Positions 27,328-35,171 of a DNA stretch of 64,000 bases are shown here, in pieces (position 1 is the stretch's first letter; each line of letters opens with the position of its first letter). The notes beneath the pieces are model-generated. The model did not search any database. It was given only the letters and a program-made list of their open reading frames with translations, and was not told the DNA's origin. A program made the translations under genes and the position numbers. The stretch comes from Nostoc sp. LPT (GTDB lineage Bacteria; Cyanobacteriota; Cyanobacteriia; Cyanobacteriales; Nostocaceae), in assembly GCF_017115165.1 (NCBI RefSeq), contig NZ_JABXKF010000188.1, positions 45,139 through 109,138 on the forward strand, given 5' to 3'.

Positions 27328-28857
27328 ATGGGACTACCCTGGTACCGAGTACATACAGTCGTTCTGAATGATCCAGGGCGACTGATTTCTGTACACCTAA
27401 TGCACACAGCTTTAGTAGCAGGCTGGGCTGGTTCGATGGCACTCTACGAACTGGCTGTTTTTGACCCTAGCGATCCAGTTCTCAACCCGATGTGGCGTCA
27501 AGGAATGTTCGTCCTGCCGTTCATGTCACGTTTGGGCGTCACTCAATCTTGGGGTGGTTGGAACGTTACTGGTGGGCCATCAACCGATCCTGGCTTCTGG
27601 TCATTTGAAGGTGTTGCTGCTGCTCACATTGTTCTTTCTGGTCTGCTATTCCTAGCCGCCGTATGGCACTGGGTTTACTGGGATTTGGAACTCTTTAGAG
27701 ATCCTCGTACTGGTGAACCCGCCTTAGACTTGCCAAAGATGTTTGGCATTCACCTGTTCTTATCTGGTCTACTTTGTTTTGGATTTGGTGCTTTTCATGT
27801 CACCGGACTATTTGGGCCGGGGATATGGGTTTCTGACGCTTATGGTGTAACTGGTGCGGCCCAGGCAGTAGCACCAGAATGGGGCCCAGATGGTTTTAAC
27901 CCCTATAACCCTGGTGGCATTGCGGCTCACCACATTGCTGCTGGTGTTGTTGGTATTATTGCAGGCTTATTCCACCTGACAGTTAGACCCCCCGAACGGC
28001 TCTACAAAGCCCTACGGATGGGGAACATTGAAACAGTACTTTCTAGCAGTATTGCAGCAGTTTTCTTTGCTGCTTTCGTGGTTGCTGGTACTATGTGGTA
28101 CGGTAACGCCGCCACTCCCATCGAATTGTTTGGTCCCACCCGCTATCAATGGGATCAAAACTACTTCCGTCAAGAAATTCAGCGCCGCGTTCAAACAAAC
28201 GTTGCCCAAGGTGGAAACCTTGAGCAAGCTTGGTCGCAGATTCCTGAAAAATTGGCTTTCTATGATTATGTCGGTAATAGCCCTGCTAAAGGCGGTCTAT
28301 TCCGTACAGGGCCGATGGTGAAAGGTGATGGCATTGCTCAGTCTTGGCAAGGTCACGCCGTATTCAAAGATTCTGAAGGACGGGAATTGACCGTGCGTCG
28401 TCTCCCCAACTTCTTTGAAACCTTCCCAGTGATTTTGACTGATGCAGATGGAATTGTCCGCGCGGACATTCCCTTCCGTCGGGCAGAATCTAAGTATAGC
28501 TTCGAGCAATCTGGTGTTACCGTTAGTTTCTACGGTGGCGATCTGAATGGTAAGACCTTTACAGAACCAGCTGATGTGAAGAAGTATGCCCGTAAGGCTC
28601 AAGGCGGTGAAATCTTTGAATTTGACCGGGAAACCTTGAACTCTGATGGTGTATTCCGCACCAGTCCTAGAGGTTGGTTTACCTTTGGACACGCCGTATT
28701 TGCTCTGCTGTTCTTCTTTGGTCATCTCTGGCATGGCGCTCGGACAATCTACCGAGACGTATTTGCTGGTGTTGACGCGGATCTTGAAGAGCAAGTTGAG
28801 TGGGGTCTGTTCCAGAAAGTGGGTGATAAGTCAACCCGCCGCAACGAAGCGCTTTAA
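27328..28857 (+). CDS. psbB: Photosystem II CP47 chlorophyll-binding protein
   Basis: Core antenna of photosystem II in the thylakoid membrane, binding chlorophyll a and passing energy to the D1/D2 reaction centre. 509 aa, the standard length, with the invariant start MGLPWYRVHTVVLNDPGR, six TM helices whose His residues ligate chlorophyll (HTALVAGW, AAHIVLSG, HLFLSGLLCFGFGAFHVTG, AAHHIAAG, FTFGHAVFALLFFFGHLWHG), and the large lumenal loop between helices V and VI. A GAGGAGG ribosome site precedes the ATG. psbT follows, as in most cyanobacteria. Confidence 0.99.
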   Translation: MGLPWYRVHTVVLNDPGRLISVHLMHTALVAGWAGSMALYELAVFDPSDPVLNPMWRQGMFVLPFMSRLGVTQSWGGWNVTGGPSTDPGFWSFEGVAAAHIVLSGLLFLAAVWHWVYWDLELFRDPRTGEPALDLPKMFGIHLFLSGLLCFGFGAFHVTGLFGPGIWVSDAYGVTGAAQAVAPEWGPDGFNPYNPGGIAAHHIAAGVVGIIAGLFHLTVRPPERLYKALRMGNIETVLSSSIAAVFFAAFVVAGTMWYGNAATPIELFGPTRYQWDQNYFRQEIQRRVQTNVAQGGNLEQAWSQIPEKLAFYDYVGNSPAKGGLFRTGPMVKGDGIAQSWQGHAVFKDSEGRELTVRRLPNFFETFPVILTDADGIVRADIPFRRAESKYSFEQSGVTVSFYGGDLNGKTFTEPADVKKYARKAQGGEIFEFDRETLNSDGVFRTSPRGWFTFGHAVFALLFFFGHLWHGARTIYRDVFAGVDADLEEQVEWGLFQKVGDKSTRRNEAL

Positions 28858-28860
28858 TTT

Positions 28861-28935
28861 CAGTGCTGAGTTCTGAGTGCTGAGTTCTGAATTAAACCTC
28901 TGACTCAGCACTCAAGTGATTCAGTACTCAGAACT
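28861..28935. repeat. Short repeat tract between psbB and psbT
   Basis: Units GTGCTGAGTTCTGA on the plus strand are followed by complementary CTCAGCACTC and CAGTACTCAGAACT units. The tract can fold into a hairpin in the psbB-psbT transcript and might affect processing between the two cistrons. Confidence 0.6.
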
Positions 28936-28969
28936 TTAATTACTGGCTGGATAGAGAGGAAATTGTAAT

Positions 28970-29077
28970 ATGGAAAGCGTTGCGTACATCTTGATTTTTA
29001 CTCTGTGTATAGGTACTCTCTTCTTTGCGATCGCATTTCGCGAACCCCCTCGCTTTGAGAAACCAAAAGATAAGTAG
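28970..29077 (+). CDS. psbT: Photosystem II protein T
   Basis: A 35-aa single-TM subunit of photosystem II at the monomer-monomer interface, involved in dimer stability and repair. The sequence MESVAYILIFTLCIGTLFFA... is followed by the polar tail IAFREPPRFEKPKDK, which is highly characteristic. It lies 112 bp after psbB and has a GAGAGGA ribosome site (28953-28959). Too short for ordinary ORF calling. Confidence 0.96.
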   Translation: MESVAYILIFTLCIGTLFFAIAFREPPRFEKPKDK

Positions 29078-29112
29078 ATCCTATTCCCAGACTTTTAAGC
29101 GGATTTAATCTT

Positions 29113-29150
29113 AATATCCGTTGCTACTAAGCATGGTGGCAACGGATATT
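29113..29150 (+). terminator. Hairpin terminator candidate after psbT
   Basis: A perfect 12-bp stem, AATATCCGTTGC (29113-29124) against GCAACGGATATT (29139-29150), with a 14-base loop, 35 bp after psbT and followed by a T/G-rich stretch (ATTGTGTTTGTCC). It probably ends the psbB-psbT transcript. The T-tract is interrupted, so efficiency is uncertain. Confidence 0.65.
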
Positions 29151-29371
29151 ATTGTGTTTGTCCTTTGTTGGTTTTCACTACTAAGTAAATGACAAATCAT
29201 TTTTATATTGTGATATAATTTCCAATCTTGGGAGTAGATATGTGTTAATGCTAGCTTTTGTGCGCTAGGATGAAAAAGGATGTTTTGTCTAAGCTGCCAT
29301 AGAACTGCTTATATAACGCATCGCGCTTGTCGCACCACCTTTACGGAGACTAGAACCAGGAACAAATCAGC

Positions 29372-30466
29372 ATGGTCAATCAGAATTTAACCGCTACAGA
29401 AATTGGATTCACTCACGAAGATTTCGCTGCTCTACTTGACAAATACGATTATCATTTTAGCCCTGGCGATGTTGTCCCAGGAACAGTTTTCAGTATAGAG
29501 CCGCGCGGCGCTCTGATTGACATTGGTGCTAAAACCGCAGCATATATACCTATACAAGAAATGTCTATTAACCGGGTGGATAGCCCGGAAGAAGTCTTAC
29601 AGTCAAACGAAACGCGCGAATTTTTCATCCTTACCGATGAAAACGAAGATGGTCAATTAACCCTTTCCATTCGCCGTATTGAATATATGCGGGCTTGGGA
29701 ACGCGTGCGACAGTTGCAAGCAGAAGATGCTACTGTCCGTTCTGGCGTGTTTGCAACTAATCGCGGTGGAGCATTGGTACGGATTGAGGGATTACGTGGT
29801 TTTATCCCAGGTTCCCACATCAGTACCCGCAAACCTAAAGAAGAATTGGTCGGCGAGGATCTGCCGTTGAAATTCCTAGAGGTGGACGAAGAACGTAATC
29901 GCCTCGTTCTATCTCACCGTCGGGCGCTGGTTGAGCGCAAGATGAACCGCTTAGAAGTCGGCGAAGTAGTAATTGGTACTGTTCGTGGGATCAAACCCTA
30001 CGGTGCTTTCATCGATATTGGCGGCGTCAGTGGTCTACTGCATATTTCTGAGATTTCTCACGAACATATTGATACACCTCATAGCGTGTTCAATGTCAAT
30101 GATGAAGTGAAAGTTATGATCATTGACTTGGATGCAGAAAGGGGTCGAATTTCCCTATCTACCAAGCAGCTAGAACCCGAACCTGGTGACATGATTAAAA
30201 ACCGGGATTTGGTCTACGATAAGGCGGAAGAAATGGCTGCTAAGTATCGCGAACAGCTATTAGCCAAGCAGCAAGGTGCTACTGCTGCGGCTGCACCTGC
30301 GGAAACTTTAGCAGACGAAGATATTCCCCCAGCAACAGAACTTGAAGAAGATATTCCACCAGCAACAGAACTTGAAGAAGATATTCCAGTAATTGCGGCA
30401 ATTGAAACAGATATTCCAGCAGCAACGGAAATTGAAGAGGAAATTCCAGCAGCTATTGAAGAGTAA
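29372..30466 (+). CDS. rpsA: 30S ribosomal protein S1
   Basis: Binds mRNA at the ribosome during initiation. 364 aa with three S1 OB-fold motifs: about residues 29-100 (GDVVPGTVFSIEPRGALIDI), 112-178 (GVFATNRGGALVRIEGLRGFIP) and 195-266 (GEVVIGTVRGIKPYGAFIDI). The short three-domain form is the cyanobacterial/chloroplast type. The C-terminus from about 310 is an acidic tail with repeated EEDIPPATEL-type decapeptides. An approximately 290-bp leader precedes it and could carry autoregulation, but no clear structure was recognised. A hairpin terminator follows the stop. Confidence 0.96.
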   Translation: MVNQNLTATEIGFTHEDFAALLDKYDYHFSPGDVVPGTVFSIEPRGALIDIGAKTAAYIPIQEMSINRVDSPEEVLQSNETREFFILTDENEDGQLTLSIRRIEYMRAWERVRQLQAEDATVRSGVFATNRGGALVRIEGLRGFIPGSHISTRKPKEELVGEDLPLKFLEVDEERNRLVLSHRRALVERKMNRLEVGEVVIGTVRGIKPYGAFIDIGGVSGLLHISEISHEHIDTPHSVFNVNDEVKVMIIDLDAERGRISLSTKQLEPEPGDMIKNRDLVYDKAEEMAAKYREQLLAKQQGATAAAAPAETLADEDIPPATELEEDIPPATELEEDIPVIAAIETDIPAATEIEEEIPAAIEE

Positions 30467-30518
30467 TAAATTTTTTATAGTTTTACTTGTCTTTAAGTAA
30501 GAGTATCAAATCATTTTA

Positions 30519-30544
30519 TAAAGAGGGAAAAACCCTCTTTTTTT
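30519..30544 (+). terminator. Rho-independent terminator of rpsA
   Basis: Perfect stem AAAGAGGG / CCCTCTTT with an AAAAA loop, followed directly by TTTTT, 53 bp after the rpsA stop codon. A textbook intrinsic terminator. Confidence 0.92.
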
Positions 30545-30597
30545 ATGTGGAGAATTGATAAAAGTGAAGAGTTGGGAGTAGTTAGAAGTTAAATATT

Positions 30598-31332
30598 ATG
30601 GCAACCATTAAATGTAGAAATATCACTTTTGATAATATCCAGGCAATTTTGTTTGACAAAAACGGTACTCTAGAAGATTCAGAAACGTATTTGCGATCGC
30701 TTGCACAAAAGGCAACGAGGTTAATAGATGCTCAAATTCCGGGAACTGGGGAACCTCTATTAATGGCATTTGGCATCAATGGCAATTTTCTAGATCCCGC
30801 AGGTTTAATATCAGTAGCAAGCCGTCGTGAAACAGAAGTTGCAGCTGCGGCATATATTGCCGAAACAGGAAGAGGATGGTTTGAGTGCTTAAAAATATCC
30901 CGTCAAGCTTTGGATGAAGCGGAAAAATACATTGGACAAACTCCTTCACCACTATTTGTAGGTAGCCTAGAAATTTTGAAATACCTGCGGGAGGGTGGTC
31001 TAAAACTTGGTATCCTCTCAGCTGCGACAACTGAAGAAGTACGTAATTTTGTAGCCAATCACCAGTTAAGTGATTATATCCAGTTAGAAATGGGCGTAGA
31101 TGAAGGGCCTAGTAAACCAGACCCGGTGCTATTTTTGCAAGCTTGCCAAGCTTTGGGAGTTGAACCAAACGCTACATTGATGGTGGGTGATTCAGTTGGT
31201 GATATGCAAATGGCGCGTAATGCTAAAGCCGCAGGTTGTATTGGTATCACTTGGGTAGGTAAGTCAGATGACGTCCGAGGTGCAGATGTGGTGATTAATC
31301 AACTTGATGAAATCAAAATTGTAGAGGCTTAA
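30598..31332 (+). CDS. HAD-IA family hydrolase
   Basis: A 244-aa haloacid-dehalogenase-type phosphatase. Motif I is LFDKNGTLED (nucleophile Asp20), motif II LGILSAAT, motif III/IV PSKPDPVLF and MVGDSVGDMQMA, with a helical cap between motifs I and II (subclass IA). Note that motif I has Asn at the +2 position (D-K-N) instead of the usual acid Asp (D-x-D), which normally serves as general acid/base; this may weaken phosphatase activity or indicate a special substrate. Substrate unknown. It stands alone after the rpsA terminator. Confidence 0.88.
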   Translation: MATIKCRNITFDNIQAILFDKNGTLEDSETYLRSLAQKATRLIDAQIPGTGEPLLMAFGINGNFLDPAGLISVASRRETEVAAAAYIAETGRGWFECLKISRQALDEAEKYIGQTPSPLFVGSLEILKYLREGGLKLGILSAATTEEVRNFVANHQLSDYIQLEMGVDEGPSKPDPVLFLQACQALGVEPNATLMVGDSVGDMQMARNAKAAGCIGITWVGKSDDVRGADVVINQLDEIKIVEA

Positions 31333-32143
31333 TTTAATATGAGTTCGGTGAACTCAAAAAACGGCAGTTGGGCCTTTTTCTGAAACATTAGTTTTCAGAT
31401 GGCATAGAAATCATCTATGTCACAGAGTTTCTGTGTCAAATCAAGTCAAAATACCATAGTGTCTGTCTATACCTAATACCATTCTTTGTGAGGCTGCGCT
31501 AAATTTTGGACTTTAGACTAAAGCAAGCGATCATTGGGCAGTGGCAGTGGGAAAAATGAAGAGATGCCTGTAAGAACAAGCATCCCAATGGCGGAAGATG
31601 AAAGTTTATTTCCGCCGACCTGTACTAGATCGCGCTACAACGTTCCCAAAATGATTAATAAAAAGTAGATATACGGACATAATTGTTCCAGTTGTGTCAC
31701 TAAATTTAGTAGTCTCAAAGGCTTGATTTTTTGCTGACTATTACTAACTATAGGACTCCGATTTGATTTCTGAAAACATACTGAGACTGAAAAGCCCGTT
31801 TTATCAGGGTTTTATCTGAAATCTTGTTCAGAAATCAGACATGAGTCCTATATTAAGTTCGTGAAACTTTGTAAAAACTGTCATTTAGATAACCTCAAAA
31901 GTAGATGTAGAATTAATTTTTCCTTAACTGCTTAAGCAAACGTTTGGGTTTAATAGATATTATGAGCTTTTTGTCTATAGATAATTTATAAATTTAAAGG
32001 ACATATTTGCATTATTTTTTACTTGTTATTTAACGAGTAAGGTATTGTAATTTTAGATAAATAGATAAATACTAGTAAAAGTGATACAGGCAATTAAAAG
32101 TCTAATCACAGCCGCAAAAACTACACTTGGGGTAACATTTAAA
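31333..32143. other. Long intergenic region upstream of the RiPP precursor
   Basis: About 810 bp. A small hairpin (CACAGA / TCTGTG, 31420-31436) and a MITE-like element (31749-31852) are seen. The last 290 bp are very AT-rich and should contain the precursor promoter. No gene product was recognised. Confidence 0.45.
31749..31852. mobile_element. MITE-like element with TATAGGACTC ends
   Basis: 104 bp. Left end TATAGGACTC and right end GAGTCCTATA are perfect 10-bp inverted repeats. Further inward, GATTTCTGAA (left) and TTCAGAAATC (right) also pair, giving an imperfect inverted repeat over most of its length. No coding content. The ends resemble repeats known from Nostoc genomes. It lies upstream of the RiPP precursor. 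Confidence 0.65.
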
Positions 32144-32353
32144 ATGGCTAAAATTACAATTAATGAACTTACAATTTCTTCTGACCTGAATTCATCTGGG
32201 AATAAACCCTCTACCAACTCCGAAAGCTTTTTTAGTGAGCTAAATGAGCTTACTAAAGAAGAGATGATTTTGGTGATTGGAGGCTATAGTGCCTTCGAGG
32301 AAGCTTACATGAGTGTTGACGGCAGTTGCACCCACAACTGTGGGATTTGTTAG
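32144..32353 (+). CDS. RiPP precursor peptide with double-glycine leader and Cys-rich core
   Basis: A 69-aa peptide (MAKITINELTISS...). The leader has a helical, acidic end SELNELTKEEMILVIGG typical of double-glycine leaders cut by peptidase-containing exporters (cut after G47). The predicted 22-residue core starts YSAFEEAYMSVDG and ends SCTHNCGIC, with Cys at 62, 66 and 69, the last being the C-terminal residue. It lies 519 bp before a DUF692/MNIO enzyme gene, and Cys residues are the common substrates of that family. A longer frame from a GTG at 32081 exists but adds a segment unlike a leader. The family of the peptide is not known to me; the assignment rests on leader, core and context. 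Confidence 0.78.
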   Translation: MAKITINELTISSDLNSSGNKPSTNSESFFSELNELTKEEMILVIGGYSAFEEAYMSVDGSCTHNCGIC

Positions 32354-32872
32354 AAGGTGTCGATGTGGTGTCGATGTAGGGAAAGGGCAGTTCAATTGAT
32401 GTGGGCAACTCAATACCCCTTCATCATACACCTATCAAAAGCTGACCATCCTATTGTCATGGATAAACTTGTGTGCCCTTTCATCACTTAGAGTGGTTCG
32501 ATATCTGGCACAAGTCCCACGGCATTGTTAATTGATCTGGTAAGCACTTCCGCTTATCTTTTTGGTAATTTTTCTACTAGCTATAGCAATCCTATTTGAG
32601 ATCCGAACAGGGTTCATACTGATGCAACTTAGGAAAATCAAATTCTTGTTGATTGATAAAGAATCTTAATATAGTACTAAAGTACTGTGAAGTTTGATTT
32701 CATTTAGGATTGCTATAGCAGTTTACTTCCCCAAAAGAAACTTGCTAGTTAGCTTAAGTTTTAGTTTGTAAAGTTCTCTAAGATATAACCTTTTTATTAA
32801 AATCAGGGCGAAAGAATAGACAGTTTCTCCGAAAGATTCTCCAGAAAATTTTTGCAAAGTAAGTGAGATTTT
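32354..32872. other. Gap between precursor and MNIO gene
   Basis: About 520 bp. Just after the precursor stop, an 11-bp unit (GGTGTCGATGT) is directly repeated (32356-32377). A MITE-like element occupies 32581-32718. No second precursor-like peptide could be found here. The last 150 bp are AT-rich and could hold a separate promoter for the MNIO gene. Confidence 0.45.
32581..32718. mobile_element. MITE-like element inside the RiPP locus
   Basis: 138 bp with terminal inverted repeats CTATAGCAATCCTA...TGA at the left and TCATTTAGGATTGCTATAG at the right, and an internal palindrome AGTACT-AA-AGTACT. No transposase. It separates the precursor from the modifying-enzyme gene and may have pushed them apart. 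Confidence 0.7.
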
Positions 32873-33688
32873 ATGCCTAAGACAGGTTTAGCGTTTCGGC
32901 GTCATATCAACAAGTCTCAAATTCTTGATTTCCAAGATTCATTTGATTGCCTTGAGTTCTTAGTAGAATCATATTCTGCTCTCTCTGACCCTCAGTTAAA
33001 AGAACTTCGCAACTTGTCTAATTTATTTACACTAATTCCTCATGGACTCAGCTTATCAATCGGTTCTGTAGAACGTCCGCCACAGTCATATTTTGATACT
33101 ATTGCTCGTTTATTAGAGATCACACAGCCTACCTACTATAGCGAACACTTTGCTTTTACACAAACAACAGAAAAAAGTATTGACGCTCTATCTCCGCTCT
33201 GGTACACAGATGAATTATTAGATGTTGTCATTACAAATGTAACAAGTATTCAACGTTTTTTAGGACTACCCCTTATACTAGAAAATATTGCTCATCCGTT
33301 TAATATACCTTTTAACACCATATCTCAAGAAGATTTTATAGCATCTGTATGTCATGAAACGAATTGCGGTATTTTGCTGGATGTTACCAACATTTATATT
33401 GATTCAAAAAATTTTGGCACTGACCCAAAAGCATTTATAAGTAGACTCCCTAAGTCATCAATCAAGCAGCTTCACGTTGCTGGCTACTTAGAAAAAAATG
33501 GCTTTCTTACAGATACTCACTCAAGTGCTATTACACCTGAAATCTGGGAGATTTACGACTACGTTATATCGGTTTGTACTCCTGACTATGTAATTATAGA
33601 GAGAGAGTTTAATTTTCCACCCATAATTGAAATTATAACGGAAGTTGAACGAGCTCGTAAGCCAGTAATCAACTACGAGTTGTCTTAA
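32873..33688 (+). CDS. DUF692 / MNIO-family multinuclear non-heme iron oxidative enzyme
   Basis: A 271-aa TIM-barrel enzyme of the family that includes MbnB, TglH and ChrH, which use two or three iron ions to rearrange cysteine or other residues in a precursor peptide. The metal ligands and surrounding motifs are all present in order: His57 (PHGLSLSIGS), Glu91-His92 (SEHFAF), Glu137-Asn138 (LENIAHP), Asp170-Asn173 (LLDVTNIYI), His201 (LHVAGY), Asp214-His216 (DTHSS) and Glu243 (IIERE). The length matches minimal MNIOs. The next gene, 58 bp downstream from its preferred ATG, is a likely partner. Expected to act in the cytoplasm on the Cys-rich peptide upstream; the chemistry cannot be predicted. 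Confidence 0.9.
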   Translation: MPKTGLAFRRHINKSQILDFQDSFDCLEFLVESYSALSDPQLKELRNLSNLFTLIPHGLSLSIGSVERPPQSYFDTIARLLEITQPTYYSEHFAFTQTTEKSIDALSPLWYTDELLDVVITNVTSIQRFLGLPLILENIAHPFNIPFNTISQEDFIASVCHETNCGILLDVTNIYIDSKNFGTDPKAFISRLPKSSIKQLHVAGYLEKNGFLTDTHSSAITPEIWEIYDYVISVCTPDYVIIEREFNFPPIIEIITEVERARKPVINYELS

Positions 33689-33746
33689 GGTTTGTATTTT
33701 TTGTAAAATACTACATAACTTATTAGTGCGCTTAAATGGTGAAGCA

Positions 33747-34607
33747 ATGTCATTAGTTGAATTCCAACGTGTACTCTTAAAAATATATACGAGTCCATCA
33801 TTCCGCACAACTTTAAGAATGGACTTAAATAAGAGCTTGCAAGGTTATGAACTAAGTGAAATTGAAGTCAGCGCTTTGACTCAGTTAGCTGTCACTCAAG
33901 AGTCAAATCAGCTTCAATTAGAAGAATTTAATGATTATTTACTGAACAAAAAAATTTACGGTTTATGGGATGGCTTTAGAACAGTAAGTACTTTTTTTGA
34001 CTGTTTAAAAGAAGAGGTAATAACCAGCATCAAATATTGTTATGATTTTAAAAGCAGAAGTGATATACAAACTTTTGACTATTTTGCTAATCTTCTTTAT
34101 AAATTTTCTGATAAATCTGAAGATCCCGTTCTTAAATGCTTCAAAGAGGTTGTAAGGTATGACCTAATAGCTTGTAAAGCTCCTCTGCTAGCTTTGCAAT
34201 ATCAAAAATACGATGAAATAAAAATGCAAATAGCTAGCAATCCAGCTAACCTTATTGGAAACATAGACTCTCTACTTGTTACTAAGTCCCCATCAGTTTT
34301 TATTGAAGAGTTTAGTTATAATATTCCGGCTTTATATAAAGGTATAAATATCAACGAACTACAAACTGAACCTAGTATCTTTGCTTTCATCCTTTTGGAT
34401 ATCCAGTTGGTGAATGTTTGTCATTTATCGCCAGCTATTCAATTTCTTCTTAACAAAGCTGAGTCACCTATATCAATAGAGAACCTTGTAAGAGAAGCTG
34501 CATTTTTTCATAATCTTACTAATATTCCAGAAAATTTTAAACAAATTTATGTTGAGTTAATTCAAAAACTCTGTAAACAAGGGATTTTGGTAGAATCGTG
34601 GAATTAG
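33747..34607 (+). CDS. MNIO partner protein (precursor-recognition/MbnC-TglI-like role)
   Basis: A 286-aa soluble protein directly after the MNIO gene. It is mostly helical with a distinct N-terminal part (MSLVEFQRVLLKIYTSPSF...LQGYELSEIEVSALTQLA) and a C-terminal winged-helix-like segment (SIENLVREAAFFHNL...QIYVELIQKLCKQGILVE). MNIO enzymes commonly need such a partner for leader binding (as MbnC, TglI or HvfC-type proteins do), and gene order supports this. Sequence similarity to a named family is weak to the eye. The ATG at 33747 is preferred over a GTG at 33726. Coding is AT-rich, like the rest of the locus. Confidence 0.75.
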   Translation: MSLVEFQRVLLKIYTSPSFRTTLRMDLNKSLQGYELSEIEVSALTQLAVTQESNQLQLEEFNDYLLNKKIYGLWDGFRTVSTFFDCLKEEVITSIKYCYDFKSRSDIQTFDYFANLLYKFSDKSEDPVLKCFKEVVRYDLIACKAPLLALQYQKYDEIKMQIASNPANLIGNIDSLLVTKSPSVFIEEFSYNIPALYKGININELQTEPSIFAFILLDIQLVNVCHLSPAIQFLLNKAESPISIENLVREAAFFHNLTNIPENFKQIYVELIQKLCKQGILVESWN

Positions 34608-34684
34608 CGAAAAGTAGCTGTCATGCAAGAGATTCTGCTATCAATTCTTGAGCAAGAGGAACCCACTTTTCCTTAGTCAACTTC

Positions 34685-34896
34685 TTACTGGAGTTTAGAC
34701 TAGATGGTAGAACTTAAAGAAAAAAATAGGGGGTGTGATTGAACACAGACCCCCTATTAGCAGAAGCTGAGAGAAGAACCACCAACTCTCGCCTGCTAAT
34801 ATATTGGTACTCCTGCCCGTTCACCCAAACCTCGTGGAAAGTCTCCAGGTTGGAAAGCCGGACACTTTTCTTGTTGCTTAGTCTAAACTCCAGTAA
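34685..34896. other. Inverted-repeat-bounded element with minus-strand hairpins
   Basis: Bounded by a perfect 18-bp inverted repeat (TTACTGGAGTTTAGACTA at 34685-34702, its complement at 34879-34896), with weaker pairing further out to about 34676 and 34907. On the minus strand it holds a hairpin TTAGCAG-GC-GAGAG / CTCTC-CTGCTAA (34757-34799) and an intrinsic terminator (34717-34758). No protein reading frame of note. It may be a structured non-coding RNA gene on the minus strand, a MITE carrying a terminator, or both. Confidence 0.6.
34717..34758 (-). terminator. Strong intrinsic terminator on the minus strand
   Basis: Perfect 10-bp stem AATAGGGGGT (34725-34734) and ACCCCCTATT (34749-34758), extended by GTG/CAC, followed on the minus strand by a run of seven Ts (34718-34726 read in complement). 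It would end a minus-strand transcript coming from the LSDAT-SLATT pair, whose last stop codon is 414 bp away, or from a separate small RNA. Confidence 0.8.
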
Positions 34897-35171
34897 ATTC
34901 TTTTGACTTCTTATTTCTTTGCGTCCTTCTCTGACGAGACGCTGCGCGAATGCGCCCTTGGCGGTTCGTTCCTCATATATAGCGCACCTTCATACAGAAT
35001 TGGTATAAGAAAAACCTTTCTATTTTTATTTAAGTTTCAGCTTTTTTATTTATTGAAATCAAATAAAGTCCATAAATAATCAAAACTTAAGTAGCCCGAT
35101 TACTTTACTGAACCTTGTTTTTAACTATTATTATGTTTTTATTTAGCAGGAGAGACTTTATTGAATCAATT
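34897..35171. other. Intergenic region downstream of the SLATT gene
   Basis: Contains a variant of the dispersed repeat GACGAGACGCTGCGCGAATGC (34929-34950, contracted here) and AT-rich sequence. No gene seen. Confidence 0.35.

Noticed and set aside
28297..28794. 165-aa minus-strand frame inside psbB
   Set aside because: Shadow of the highly conserved psbB coding sequence.
34685..34896. Inverted-repeat element considered as retron non-coding RNA
   Set aside because: The end repeats fit a1/a2-type pairing, but no reverse transcriptase gene is in the neighbourhood.
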